A stretch of 64,000 nt of DNA from Streptomyces spinoverrucosus (lineage in GTDB: Bacteria; Actinomycetota; Actinomycetes; Streptomycetales; Streptomycetaceae). Shown piece by piece: positions 1 to 8,685 of this stretch. The notes beneath the pieces are model-generated. The model had not been told where the DNA came from. It worked only from the letters and a program-made list of their open reading frames with translations, and made no database searches. The position numbers and the translations under genes were made by a program. Where the stretch lies: NCBI RefSeq assembly GCF_006539505.1, contig NZ_BJND01000008.1:310001-374000 (forward strand). Reading direction: 5' to 3'. How positions within the stretch are numbered: position 1 is the first letter of the stretch; each line of letters opens with the position of its first letter.

Positions 1-553
1 TGACCCGGAGCGGGCCGCCGGGGGCAGCGCTGAGCCGCTTCTTCAGGGTGGTGGTGAGATCCGTGAGCCGGTGTGTGTAGTACTCGCCGGGGGAGAAGCT
101 CGCGACGCCGTACACCGTCTCGCCCGCCGCGATGGCCTGCGCCCGGGACTCGTTCTCCTTCGCCAGGTCGGCGAGGAAGTCCGCGTAGTCCACCGAGTCG
201 ACGAGCCCCTGCTCTTTCGCGAGGACGAGCGTGCTCTTGTCCCGCCAGATCTCGTCGAGCGCACGGGTTTCGAGCCGTTGGAGTGCGGTCTTGTCTCCGG
301 CTTTCGCGTTCCAGTTGGTCGTGCCTTGCAGGCGGTACTTGTTGCGCAGCTCGTTCTGCACGGTCGGAGCGAGCCGCCGCATGTGGAAGAGCAGTTCGTC
401 GCGGGTCACGGGGTGGCCGTCGAGGGAGGCGACCTCGTCCTCGGTGTGGTGGTCGCGGAGCAGTGTCACTGCGGTGATCACCAGTGCGGTGAGGGCGAGG
501 CACAGGCCGGTGAGGATGAGGACGGCCCTGCGCGACGGCAAGGTGCCCTTCAT
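1..553 (-). CDS. SurA/PrsA-like peptidylprolyl isomerase N-terminal region (partial)
   Basis: The gene starts at an ATG whose bases overlap the stop of the fucosidase gene (ATGA) and runs off the left edge of the window, so only about 184 codons are visible. The N-terminus has a few basic residues and then one hydrophobic segment (about residues 9-27, AVLILTGLCLALTALVITAV), which should act as a signal anchor. After it comes a phrase typical of SurA N-terminal domains (VASLDGHPVTRDELLFHM) and a charged helical region. Such proteins are extracytoplasmic chaperones or prolyl isomerases; the catalytic parvulin domain, if present, lies outside the window. Translational coupling to the sugar operon suggests co-expression. 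The family call rests on the N-terminal segment only. Confidence 0.6.
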   Translation of the reverse strand, partial: MKGTLPSRRAVLILTGLCLALTALVITAVTLLRDHHTEDEVASLDGHPVTRDELLFHMRRLAPTVQNELRNKYRLQGTTNWNAKAGDKTALQRLETRALDEIWRDKSTLVLAKEQGLVDSVDYADFLADLAKENESRAQAIAAGETVYGVASFSPGEYYTHRLTDLTTTLKKRLSAAPGGPLRV

Positions 554-1989
554 GAGGCGCCCCCGATCGCGGCCGCGCGCGCCACGACGGGCGTGTCCCG
601 CGCCTCCGTCACCTCGACCAGCACGGCGTCGACCTCGGTCGGCGCAAAGGTCAGGATGCGCTGGTAGCCCACCGCATGCGCCTCGGCGAGCGTCGTCCAG
701 CGGCCGTCCCGGCGGCCCCGGACGACGACGTGCTCGATCCGCTGTCCCTGCGTGATGTCCTCGCCCACGACGACCGCCTCGACCGGGCGGGGCCGCCCGA
801 ACGCGAGCGTCACGCCGGGACGCGGGTCCGTGTCGTCCGGCCGCCACGGCGTACGCCCTGCGCCGGGCCACGCCGTCGCGATGTCACCCGGGGTGCCGGA
901 GGAGACCGTCGCCGTCGCCTCGATCCGCCGCGCCCGGAAGTCCTCGATGCGCCGCCCGAGTCGCTCAAGGACCGCCACGTCGGTGTCGCGTATGCGCCCG
1001 TCCCGGGCCGGTGGGACGTTGAGCAGGAAGCAGGAGTTGCCGCCGACGGCGCGCAGGTAGATGGTGAACAGCTCGTCCACGGGCCGGACTTGGGCGTCCT
1101 CGGCGGGGTGGTGGAACCAGCCGGGGCGGATCGAGGTGTTGACCTCGGCCGGGTACCAGACCAGGTCGTCCTCGTGCCCGGCCAGCGCGGTTCGGCTGCC
1201 GAGGTCGCGGTCGTCGTTGCGGACCAGCCGGGCGAAGGTGCCGTCGTCCGTCTGCTGCGAGCGGTCCGCGGTGCGTTCGGCGTCCTGCAGGGCGCGCGGG
1301 ACGACGCTCCACTCGTCGGGGCGGGTGTCCCCGGCCTCGTTGCCGCACCAGCGGACGTCGGGCCCGCACACGCTGATGACCGCGTCCGGCTGCAATTCGC
1401 GTACGACGGCGTAGTAACGCTCCCAGTCGTACACCTGGACCTTGCCGTTCGGGCCCTCTCCGTTCGCGCCGTCCAGCCACACCGAGAACACCGGCCCGTA
1501 CCGGGTGAGCAGTTCGGTGAGCTGGGCGACGTAGAAGTCGTCGTACGCGGTCCCGGAGCCGTAGGACGCATCGTGGCGGTCCCAGGGGGAGAGGTAGATC
1601 CCGAACCGCAGGCCGTGCCGCCGGGCCGCGGCGGCGACCTCCGCGACCACGTCGCCCTGGCCACCCAGCCACGGCGACGAGGCGACCGAGTAGGCGGTGA
1701 CGTCGCTCGGCCACAGACAGAAACCGTCGTGGTGCTTGCAGGTGAGGATCACGCCGGTCATCCCGGCGCTCTTGAGGGTCGCGACCCACTGGTCGGCGTC
1801 GAGCCCGGCCGGGTCGAAGAGCGCCGGGTCGTCGTGTCCCTCGCCCCACTCGCGGTCCGTCACGGTGTTCATGCCGAAGTGGATGAAGCCGTAGAACTCC
1901 ATTGTCTGCCAGGTGAGTTGGCGCTCACTCGGCCGGACCGCGGCCAGCGCCGGCGCCCGCGCCCGTCCGGATGCCGCGGCCGCGGTCAC
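550..1989 (-). CDS. GH29 alpha-L-fucosidase, probably intracellular
   Basis: This predicted 479-aa protein is a glycoside hydrolase of family 29, which removes alpha-L-fucose with retention of configuration. GH29 signatures are a CKHHDGFCLWPS block near residues 84-95 and the nucleophile segment SVWLDGAN, with the aspartate near residue 173. I place the start at a GTG that overlaps the stop of the small upstream gene (GTGA); the longer open frame upstream covers that small gene and lacks a signal. There is no signal peptide, so it probably acts in the cytoplasm on oligosaccharides imported by the permeases encoded upstream. The C-terminal third has no catalytic motifs and is probably a beta-sandwich domain. 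The exact fucosylated substrate (for example a xyloglucan fragment) cannot be read from the sequence. Confidence 0.88.
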   Translation of the reverse strand: MTAAAASGRARAPALAAVRPSERQLTWQTMEFYGFIHFGMNTVTDREWGEGHDDPALFDPAGLDADQWVATLKSAGMTGVILTCKHHDGFCLWPSDVTAYSVASSPWLGGQGDVVAEVAAAARRHGLRFGIYLSPWDRHDASYGSGTAYDDFYVAQLTELLTRYGPVFSVWLDGANGEGPNGKVQVYDWERYYAVVRELQPDAVISVCGPDVRWCGNEAGDTRPDEWSVVPRALQDAERTADRSQQTDDGTFARLVRNDDRDLGSRTALAGHEDDLVWYPAEVNTSIRPGWFHHPAEDAQVRPVDELFTIYLRAVGGNSCFLLNVPPARDGRIRDTDVAVLERLGRRIEDFRARRIEATATVSSGTPGDIATAWPGAGRTPWRPDDTDPRPGVTLAFGRPRPVEAVVVGEDITQGQRIEHVVVRGRRDGRWTTLAEAHAVGYQRILTFAPTEVDAVLVEVTEARDTPVVARAAAIGGAS

Positions 1990-2165
1990 CGGAACCGCCG
2001 GTTGTACGAGGCGAGCAGGGCCAGCAGCCCGGCCAGCGCGCCGAGCATGACCAGGAGGTGCCCCCACCCGACCGTCGTGCGCGCGATGACGACGAGGGTG
2101 AGGCAGGCCGCCGCGACGAGCGTACGGACGGTGATGAGCAGCGCTGTGTGTGTCGAGTCCTTCAT
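1986..2165 (-). CDS. Small two-segment membrane protein in sugar ABC operon
   Basis: A 59-aa reading frame sits between the second permease and the fucosidase. It has a good ribosome binding site (GGAAGGAAACCC before the ATG), and its TGA overlaps the GTG start of the fucosidase, so the two are translationally coupled. It begins MKDSTHTALLITVRTLVAAA and has two hydrophobic stretches (about residues 8-28 and 32-53) followed by a basic tail, YNRRFR. I recognise no family. Its position suggests a small accessory subunit of the transporter or a membrane factor for the operon. No function is known, but the RBS, overlap and hydrophobic pattern support a real gene. Confidence 0.72.
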   Translation of the reverse strand: MKDSTHTALLITVRTLVAAACLTLVVIARTTVGWGHLLVMLGALAGLLALLASYNRRFR

Positions 2166-2178
2166 GGGTTTCCTTCCG

Positions 2179-3060
2179 TCAGCCCTTCACGCCGCCCGAT
2201 GCCATGCCCTCGATGAGCCGGCGCTGGATGAGCGCGTAGAGGAGGAGGACGGGGACGATGACGATGACCATGCCGGCGTACAGGCGCCCGTAGTCGGCCG
2301 CCGCCTTCTGCGCGGTGAACAGGTTGAGCAGGCCGACCTGCAACGTCTTGTTGTCGCCGGGGAGCAGGGTGAGCGAGATGATGAAGTCGTTCCAGTAGGC
2401 CAGGAAGTCGAAGAGGATCACGGTGGTGACCGCCGGGCGTGCCATCGGGAGCATGACCTGGGTCATGATCCGGAAGCGGGACGCGCCGTCCAGGGCGGCG
2501 GCCTCCTCGTACTCGACCGGTATCGACCGGAAGTACGCGGTGAGCAGGTAGATGGTGAACGGGATCGACGTGGCCGCGTAGACCAGCGACAGGACTCCCG
2601 GGTTGTCGATGAAGAACCCGCCGGGGAAGACGTCGATGAGCGCGCGGTCCCAGTCGACGAGCATGAGGAAGATCGGTACGACGATGTAGTTGACGTTGAC
2701 GAAGAGACCGGCCAGGAGCGCGAACTCCACGACGCGGCGGCCGCGGAACTCGTACCGGGCGATGACGTAGGCCGCCGGCACGGAGACCGCCAGGACGAGC
2801 ACCAGTGCGAGCACCGTGACGAGCACCGAGGTCAGGAAGTACTGACCCATGTGTGCGTCGAGGAACGCGGCGACGTAGTTCTGGATGTGCAGGCCCTTCG
2901 GCAGCGTCCAGGGGCTGGCGAAGAACTCGCTCTTCTGCTTGAGCGAGGCGAGCAGCACCCAGGCGACCGGCACCGCGATGGCGAGCGCGATCGCGGTGAC
3001 GAGGGCGTAGGTGAGCGCGCGGCCCAGGCGGGGGCGGGGCGACGAGTTGATCGTGGTCAT
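2179..3060 (-). CDS. Carbohydrate ABC transporter permease, MalG type
   Basis: This 293-aa inner-membrane protein is the second permease of a CUT1-class sugar importer. It has an N-terminal membrane segment (YALVTAIALAIAVPVAWVLL) followed by the LASLK phrase typical of MalG-like proteins, about six membrane spans, and the EAA loop that docks the ATPase (EYEEAAALDGASRF, about residues 180-193). It ends in the usual EGMASGGVKG tail. It lies 22 bp downstream of the MalF-type gene and 13 bp before the small membrane protein gene. No ATPase gene is present in the operon; in Streptomyces such importers are usually energised by the shared ATPase MsiK, and I assume that here. Confidence 0.93.
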   Translation of the reverse strand: MTTINSSPRPRLGRALTYALVTAIALAIAVPVAWVLLASLKQKSEFFASPWTLPKGLHIQNYVAAFLDAHMGQYFLTSVLVTVLALVLVLAVSVPAAYVIARYEFRGRRVVEFALLAGLFVNVNYIVVPIFLMLVDWDRALIDVFPGGFFIDNPGVLSLVYAATSIPFTIYLLTAYFRSIPVEYEEAAALDGASRFRIMTQVMLPMARPAVTTVILFDFLAYWNDFIISLTLLPGDNKTLQVGLLNLFTAQKAAADYGRLYAGMVIVIVPVLLLYALIQRRLIEGMASGGVKG

Positions 3061-3082
3061 GGTGCCTGTCCTCGAAGAGCTC

Positions 3083-4084
3083 TCAGAACTGGAGGGGTTC
3101 GCGCTTGGTCGCCCGGCTCACCAGGAGCGACACGAGGAACGAGAACGCGAAGATGACGACACCGATGGCCATGCCGTAGCCGTACGACGAGTTCGTGTAC
3201 GCCTGCTTGTACATGTAGTTCAGCAGGACATCGGAGGAGCCGTCGGGCCCGCCGCCGGTCATCGCGCGGACCAGGACGAAGCTCAGGTTGACGGCGCTCA
3301 TGACGAAGAACGTCAGCGTGGTGCGCAGGCTCTCCCAGATGAGCGGCAGCGTGATCGCGAAGAACTGCCGGGTGCCGGAGGCCCCGTCGAGTGCGCTCGC
3401 CTCGTAGAGCTCCTCCGGGATGCTCGCCATGCCCGCCATGTAGAGGACCATGTAGTAGCCCAGCGACTGCCAGACCATCGCGATGGCTACGGAGTAGAGC
3501 ACGATCTTCTGGTTGCCGAGCCAGACCTGTTGCAGTCCGTCGAGCGAGAGCAGCCGGAGCGTGCCGTTGATCAGACCGTTGTCCTGGTCGTACACGGCGG
3601 AGAAGATCGCCGCGATGACGACCACCGAGAGGACGTTCGGGATGTAGAGGACGAACCGGTAGAGGTTCCGTCCGCGCAGCCGTTGCCGGGTCATGATCGC
3701 GGCGAGGAACAGGCCCATGCCCATCGTCACGACGGTCACCACCACCAGGAGGGCGACCGTGTTCTGGAACGCGCGTACGAACTGCTGGTCGTCGAGGAGG
3801 TGGCGGAAGTTGTCGAGCCCCACGAACTGCTTGTCGGGGGAGAAGCCGCCCCAGGTGTAGAGGGACGTCCGGAACACGTTCACGGTGGGGATGACCATGA
3901 AGACCGTGAAGAGCACCAGCGCGGGCAGCAGGCAGGCGAGTACGAAGCCGGTGTTGCCGCGTCGGCGGCCGACGCGGGCCGGGGCCTGGGCGCCGCGCCG
4001 GGAACGCCCGGTGGACGGCGCCTTGCCGGCCGTATCGGATGTGCGGTTCGTCGAGCCTGGGGGTGGGGTGGAGAGGGTCGTCAC
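3083..4084 (-). CDS. Carbohydrate ABC transporter permease, MalF type
   Basis: A CUT1 sugar-importer permease of 333 aa. The start is taken as the GTG at 4084 because an AAGGA lies about 8 bases upstream; a longer frame extends to 4177 but would overlap the end of the binding-protein gene region. A disordered Pro/Ser/Arg-rich N-terminus precedes the first span (GFVLACLLPALVLFTVFMVI), then the usual FVGLDNF segment, further spans, and an EAA loop (ELYEASALDGASGT) that contacts the ATPase. It lies between the lipoprotein gene and the MalG-type gene in a tight minus-strand operon. Confidence 0.92.
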   Translation of the reverse strand: MTTLSTPPPGSTNRTSDTAGKAPSTGRSRRGAQAPARVGRRRGNTGFVLACLLPALVLFTVFMVIPTVNVFRTSLYTWGGFSPDKQFVGLDNFRHLLDDQQFVRAFQNTVALLVVVTVVTMGMGLFLAAIMTRQRLRGRNLYRFVLYIPNVLSVVVIAAIFSAVYDQDNGLINGTLRLLSLDGLQQVWLGNQKIVLYSVAIAMVWQSLGYYMVLYMAGMASIPEELYEASALDGASGTRQFFAITLPLIWESLRTTLTFFVMSAVNLSFVLVRAMTGGGPDGSSDVLLNYMYKQAYTNSSYGYGMAIGVVIFAFSFLVSLLVSRATKREPLQF

Positions 4085-4178
4085 CGTGCCGGTCCTTGGG
4101 TCGATCGGCGGAATCGGGGGAGTCGTACGGTCACGCACGGCGGCCCGGGCTTCGCAAGCCACCGGGCCGCCGGGCACG

Positions 4179-5501
4179 TCAGTCGCCCGCCTGGCGCAGC
4201 TTCTCGCTGGCGTCGTTCAGCGCGGTCTGCCACTTGTCCTCGGTGGTGTCGCCGCTGATGATGCTGTTGGCGGTGTCGAAGAGCGTGGCCTTGATGTCGA
4301 CGCCCGCGACGGGCGCGGTGCTCGCGAATCCGCCGACGAGCGCGGAGACCGACGGGTCCTCGTACACCTGGTAGAACTCGGCGTTCTCCCCGGTCAGGCT
4401 GCTCGCGATGCCCTCGATCGGCTGGATCGCGTTGGACTCGGCGAAGATTTTCGCTGCCTTGTCGGAGTACAGGTAGGCGATGAAGTCCTTTGCCGCGTCC
4501 TTGTGTTGGGCGGCCTTGGGGATCCACACCGACTCGACCGAGGTCGTGATGTAGCGCTTGCCGCCCGCGGTGACCGCGGGCAGCGGCGTCAGACCCCACT
4601 TGAAGCCCTTCGCGCGAGGAGCATCCGCCATCCCGCCGACGATCCATGTGCCGTTCGGCATGAACAGCGCCTTGTTGTCGAGGATCAGCTGCTGGTTCTT
4701 GGTGAAGTCCTGCTCGTTTGCGTATCCGACGGTCGCCGGTGCGGCGTAGCTGAGCAGCCGCGTGGTGATGTCCAGGGCCTTCCGGGCGTTCGCCGTCTTC
4801 CAGACGTCCTTCTTGTACGTCATGACGTCGGTGTAGAACTGCTCCCCGCCGATGTCCGCGAGGAGCGCGAAGAAGTACGAGTCGAGGTAGCCGGCGGTCG
4901 GGTACGTGAACAGTGGAATGCCCTGCTTCTTGGCCTGGTCGCCGAGCGCGAACATCTCGTCCCAGGTGCTCGGGACCTTCCAGCCCTTCTGCTCGAACAG
5001 GCCCTGGTTGTAGAAGAGGCCGGTCGGGGCGTAGTACATCGGCATGAGGTACGTCTGATCGTTGCCGTACGGATTGGTGTTGAGGTTGCCGACGATGCCC
5101 TTGGTGAGCTTGTCCCCCACGGTCGTGTTCTCGCCGGGGACCTTCTCCTTGAGCACCGGTGTGAGGTCCTCCAGGGCCTTGTCCTTGATCAGCGTCTCGG
5201 TGAGAGCGGCCTTGCGGCCCTGGCCGAGCACCACGACGTCCGGGTACTTTCCCGCCTTCATGTTGGGGGTGATCTCGTCCTCGATGCTCTTCGAGATCTG
5301 CAACTCGACATCGATGTCGGGATGGGAGGCCTCGTACTCCTCGATGACCTGCGTGTACATGGCGCGGCCGTAGCCGCCTTCGAGGGCGGCGACCTTGAGG
5401 GTCGTCCTGCCGGAATCCGATCCGCTCCCGCCGGACGAACAGCCGGCGAGCAGTCCGAGCACCGTGACCGCGGCGCCCGTGAGGACGAGCGATCTCCTCA
5501 T
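4179..5501 (-). CDS. Extracellular sugar-binding lipoprotein of ABC transporter
   Basis: A 440-aa solute-binding protein (SBP_bac family) that would capture an oligosaccharide outside the cell and deliver it to the two permeases downstream. The start is set at the ATG that begins the lipoprotein signal, with GGAAGG about 8 bases upstream. The signal ends in a lipobox, LLAGC, with Cys21 as the lipidation site, followed by a Ser/Gly linker. The family phrase GLFYNQGLFEQKGWKVPSTWDEM-like region lies mid-protein. This is the first gene of the fucosidase operon. The promoter region upstream carries two copies of a LacI-type operator motif, so it is probably induced when the repressor encoded next to it releases. 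Confidence 0.93.
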   Translation of the reverse strand: MRRSLVLTGAAVTVLGLLAGCSSGGSGSDSGRTTLKVAALEGGYGRAMYTQVIEEYEASHPDIDVELQISKSIEDEITPNMKAGKYPDVVVLGQGRKAALTETLIKDKALEDLTPVLKEKVPGENTTVGDKLTKGIVGNLNTNPYGNDQTYLMPMYYAPTGLFYNQGLFEQKGWKVPSTWDEMFALGDQAKKQGIPLFTYPTAGYLDSYFFALLADIGGEQFYTDVMTYKKDVWKTANARKALDITTRLLSYAAPATVGYANEQDFTKNQQLILDNKALFMPNGTWIVGGMADAPRAKGFKWGLTPLPAVTAGGKRYITTSVESVWIPKAAQHKDAAKDFIAYLYSDKAAKIFAESNAIQPIEGIASSLTGENAEFYQVYEDPSVSALVGGFASTAPVAGVDIKATLFDTANSIISGDTTEDKWQTALNDASEKLRQAGD

Positions 5502-5570
5502 CTGGGGTCCTTCCCGTGGACAGTTGCCCACCTGGCTGCGAGCGAACTCCGGATCACATGGGATCCGGGG

Positions 5571-5592
5571 TGTTACGGTGGCACCGATAACA
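5571..5592. promoter_or_regulatory. LacI-type operator upstream of the binding-protein gene
   Basis: An imperfect 22-bp palindrome with TGTTA and TAACA ends and a CGGTG-G-CACCG centre. A 15-bp core, TTACGGTGGCACCGA, is exactly repeated at 5600-5614, 27 bp further on. The pair lies 70-113 bp upstream of the lipoprotein start, beside the LacI gene. A related palindrome with the same TGTTA/TAACA ends occurs at 6763-6785. This is the pattern expected for binding by the adjacent LacI protein; that link is inference. Confidence 0.68.
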
Positions 5593-5599
5593 TGGGGCC

Positions 5600-5614
5600 T
5601 TACGGTGGCACCGA
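5600..5614. repeat. Second copy of the 15-bp operator core
   Basis: TTACGGTGGCACCGA, identical to 5573-5587. The 27-bp phasing puts the two copies on nearly the same or a slightly rotated helix face, which would suit cooperative binding of two repressor dimers. Confidence 0.65.
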
Positions 5615-5688
5615 ATCGCATGCAGGCGCAAGAGGCCCACAGGGGGCATTTCAGGGAGGGGTGGCCCGGAACCCGCAGGGGCCGGAGC

Positions 5689-6708
5689 TCACAGGGAGCG
5701 CGGCGCCGCCGTCGACGCGCGTACCGACAGCGACGCGGTGGCGACGGAAGCGTCGACCTCGGCGTCGTCGCCCCGCAGCAGCAGCTCGACCGCCGCCGCG
5801 CCGTACCGGTAGAAGTCCTGCCGGACGGTCGTCAGCGGCGGAGCGCAGTAGGCCGCCAGGGCGATGTCGTCGACGCTGACGATGGACACGTCCTCGGGCA
5901 CCGACCGGCCGCGCTCGCGCAGCGCGCGGATCACCCCGAAGGCCATCTCGTCGCTGGCCACGAAGACCGCGGTCACCTCGGGGATCATCGCGATGATCTG
6001 CCCCTGCCGGTGTCCCGAGTCGGGCGACCAGTCCCCTTCGAGGACCGGCGGCGCCTCGATCCCGGCCGCGGCCAGGCACTCCTGCCAGCCCTGCCGCCGC
6101 TGGCGCGCCTCGATCCACTCGTCCGGCCCGGAGATGTGCCAGACCTGGCGATGCCCCAGGTCGAGCAGGTGCTGCGTGGCGACGCGGCCCGCCTCCTGCT
6201 GGTCGATCCCGAGCACCCGGGCGTCCGCCGTCCGCGAGCCGTCGAGGGTGACGGTCGGGATGTCGTGGGTGATCTCCTCCATCTTCCGCGTCACGGAGAT
6301 GAGCGGTACGGCGATGACGAAGCCGTCGACGCCCTGGTCGGCGAGCTTGGACAGGGCCCGCTCCATCAGGCCGGTGTCGAGCGCGGCAATCGTCGCGATG
6401 TTCACCGCGTACCCGGCCTCGCCGGCAGCCGCCTCGACGCCGGCGGTCACCGCCGAGCGCGAGTAGTACCCGCCGGACGCCAGCAGGACGAGCCCGATGG
6501 TGTGGCTGCGCCCGGAGGACAGCGCCCGGGCGGCGCTGTTGAACCGGTAGCCGACCTGCTCCACGGCCGCGAGTACGCGCCTCTTGGTCTCGGGGTTGAC
6601 GTTCGGTGAGCCGCGGAGCGCACGCGAGACGGTCTGTGCCGACACCCCGGCGGTCCGGGCCACATCGGCCATGCTCGGCTGCCTCAGCCTCGCGGCGCCC
6701 TCGGTCAT
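5689..6708 (-). CDS. LacI-family transcriptional regulator of the fucosidase/galactosidase locus
   Basis: A 339-aa LacI/GalR repressor. The start is the ATG preceded by GGGAGAGGAG; the open frame upstream of it is not coding. Residues about 13-60 form the helix-turn-helix plus hinge (MADVARTAGVSAQTVSR, then the RAL and Asn-Pro region), and the rest is a periplasmic-binding-protein-like sensor with the usual SVDDIALAAYCAPPLTTV-type ending. It lies between the ABC/fucosidase operon and the divergent GH35 gene. Similar palindromes with TGTTA/TAACA ends occur in both promoter regions, so it probably represses both. The inducer is unknown but is likely a fucosyl- or galactosyl-oligosaccharide or monosaccharide. 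Confidence 0.92.
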   Translation of the reverse strand: MTEGAARLRQPSMADVARTAGVSAQTVSRALRGSPNVNPETKRRVLAAVEQVGYRFNSAARALSSGRSHTIGLVLLASGGYYSRSAVTAGVEAAAGEAGYAVNIATIAALDTGLMERALSKLADQGVDGFVIAVPLISVTRKMEEITHDIPTVTLDGSRTADARVLGIDQQEAGRVATQHLLDLGHRQVWHISGPDEWIEARQRRQGWQECLAAAGIEAPPVLEGDWSPDSGHRQGQIIAMIPEVTAVFVASDEMAFGVIRALRERGRSVPEDVSIVSVDDIALAAYCAPPLTTVRQDFYRYGAAAVELLLRGDDAEVDASVATASLSVRASTAAPRSL

Positions 6709-6762
6709 GGCGCTCCTCTCCCGCGGCAGCCCGCGACGTCCTCCCTGAGATCCTATCGAACT

Positions 6763-6785
6763 TGTTAGGCATGGCATCGGTAACA
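6763..6785. promoter_or_regulatory. LacI-type operator between lacI and GH35 gene
   Basis: A 23-bp palindrome with TGTTA and TAACA ends and an ATG/CAT core. It lies in the 89-bp divergent interval between the LacI gene (starting at 6708, minus) and the GH35 gene (plus). It shares its outer arms with the site at 5571-5592. Being directly ahead of both genes, it could serve autoregulation and GH35 repression. Confidence 0.6.
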
Positions 6786-6797
6786 TACGCTCGCACG

Positions 6798-8642
6798 GTG
6801 ACTGAGCCGCCCACGACACGCATCGCCCCGGCCCACACCACGACCGACACGGCGAACGCCGCCGCGACCAGCGCGCTCACCTGGCACGGGGGCCGCCTGT
6901 ACCGGCACGGCGTCCCGCACCGCATCCTGTCGGGGTCGCTGCACTACTTCCGCGTCCACCCCGACCTGTGGCGGGACCGGATCCGCCGGCTCGCCGATCT
7001 CGGACTCAACACCGTCGACACCTACGTGGCCTGGAACTTCCACCAGCCCAGGGAGCAGGAGGCGCCCTCCTTCGACGGCTGGCGCGACCTCGAACGGTTC
7101 ATCCGCACGGTCGGTGAGGAGGGCCTCGACGTCATTGTCCGGCCCGGCCCGTACATCTGCGCGGAGTGGTCCAACGGCGGCCTGCCGAGCTGGCTCACCG
7201 GCCGGGACGTCGCGATCCGCAGCTCGGACCCGGGGTTCACCTCCGTCGTCGCCCGCTGGTTCGACGAACTGGTCCCGCGCATCGCCGCGCTCCAGACCGC
7301 CGAGGGCGGGCCGGTCGTGGCGGTGCAGGTGGAGAACGAGTTCGGCAGCTACGGCGACGACCGCGCCTACCTCCTCTGGAACCGCGAGGCTCTTTCCACC
7401 CGGGGCATCCGGGAGCTGCTGTTCACCGCCGACGGCCCCACCGAGCTCATGCTGGACGGCGGCACCCTGCCCGGGACCCTGACGGCCGTGACCCTCGGCT
7501 CCAAGCCCGACGCCGCCCGGCGACTCCTCGCCGCCCGGCGACCCGACGAACCGTTCCTGGTCGCCGAGTTCTGGAACGGCTGGTTCGACCATTGGGGCAA
7601 GCGGCACCACGTCCGCGGGGTGGACAGCGCGGTCCGCACCCTGCGCGGCATCGTCGCCGACGGCGGCAGCGTCAGCATCTACATGGCACACGGCGGCACC
7701 AACTTCGGGCTCTGGGCGGGCGCCAACGACCACGAGGGCCGACTCGAACCCATCGTGACGAGCTACGACTCCGACGCACCGATCGCCGAGGACGGCACGC
7801 TCACCCCCAAGTTCTTCGCCATGCGCGAGGCACTCGGCGTCGCCCGCGGCCCCCTCCGCTCACCCGAGCGCACGCCGAAGCTCCCCCCGGCCCGCGTCCC
7901 GCTCGTCCACCACGCCGACCTGCTCGCCGGCCTCCGCGCCGTACCCGCCCCCACCTCGACCGCCCCGCGCCCCGCCTCCTTCGAACAACTCGGCCTCGAC
8001 GCGGGCATGGTCCTGCACACCGCCCACCCGCGCATCCCGGCGGGCGAGCACCGGCTGACCCTCACCGACGTACGCGACCGGGCCCTGGTCTTCGCCGACG
8101 GCAGCTTGCTCGGCGTCACCGCCCCCGATGCCCCGGAACTCCCCATCCACGGCACCGGCGACGTCGTACGACTGGAGGTCCTGGTCGAGAACCTCGGCCG
8201 GGTGAACTACGGCCCGGGCATCGGCCGGCCCAAGGGCCTGCTCGGTCCGGTCCTCGTCGACCGGCGCAGCGTGCAGGGCTGGGACAGCACGCCGGTCGCG
8301 CTGCAGGAGTGGTCCGCCGCGGAGCTGGCCGCCGCGGTCGCCTCCGGCGCGGCGACCACGCAGGCCGGGTTCGCCGTCGCGGAGTTCCACGTCGACACGC
8401 CCGCGGACACCTTCCTCGCAGTGCCGGGATCGAGCCGGGGCCTCGTCTGGGTCAACGGCTTTCTGCTCGGCCGCTACTGGGAGATCGGGCCCCAGGTCAC
8501 GCTGTACTGCCCGGCACCGCTGCTGCGCGCGGGCGAGAACACCGTGACGGTGCTGGAGCTGGAACGGCTCGGGGGGGTCCTGGAGTTGCGGGATCGCCCC
8601 GAGTTGGGGCCGCCGGAGGAGTATGTCGAGGAGTTCGGCTGA
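6798..8642 (+). CDS. GH35 beta-galactosidase, intracellular
   Basis: A family 35 retaining beta-galactosidase, 614 aa from a GTG at 6798. The N-terminal half is the catalytic barrel (LSGSLHYFRV, VRPGPYICAEW). The acid/base is Glu181 in QVENEFGSYG and the nucleophile is Glu257 in VAEFWNGW. The C-terminal part has beta-sandwich domains typical of the family (RGLVWVNGFLLGRYW near residues 545-560). No signal peptide is seen, so it should work on imported galactosides. The start is uncertain: an ATG at 6771 is in frame but lies inside the palindromic operator, and neither start has a clear RBS, so translation may be near-leaderless. It is divergent from the LacI gene. Confidence 0.93.
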   Translation: MTEPPTTRIAPAHTTTDTANAAATSALTWHGGRLYRHGVPHRILSGSLHYFRVHPDLWRDRIRRLADLGLNTVDTYVAWNFHQPREQEAPSFDGWRDLERFIRTVGEEGLDVIVRPGPYICAEWSNGGLPSWLTGRDVAIRSSDPGFTSVVARWFDELVPRIAALQTAEGGPVVAVQVENEFGSYGDDRAYLLWNREALSTRGIRELLFTADGPTELMLDGGTLPGTLTAVTLGSKPDAARRLLAARRPDEPFLVAEFWNGWFDHWGKRHHVRGVDSAVRTLRGIVADGGSVSIYMAHGGTNFGLWAGANDHEGRLEPIVTSYDSDAPIAEDGTLTPKFFAMREALGVARGPLRSPERTPKLPPARVPLVHHADLLAGLRAVPAPTSTAPRPASFEQLGLDAGMVLHTAHPRIPAGEHRLTLTDVRDRALVFADGSLLGVTAPDAPELPIHGTGDVVRLEVLVENLGRVNYGPGIGRPKGLLGPVLVDRRSVQGWDSTPVALQEWSAAELAAAVASGAATTQAGFAVAEFHVDTPADTFLAVPGSSRGLVWVNGFLLGRYWEIGPQVTLYCPAPLLRAGENTVTVLELERLGGVLELRDRPELGPPEEYVEEFG

Positions 8643-8685
8643 CGGAGTCTGCCGCGGCCGGTAGTTCGGAGGTCGGTCCCTGGTC

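Noticed and set aside
676..3156. Very long plus-strand open frame opposite the fucosidase and permease genes
   Set aside because: It is the high-GC antisense shadow of two well-supported genes. Its translation is rich in Arg, Gly, Asp and Val, with no domain and no RBS.
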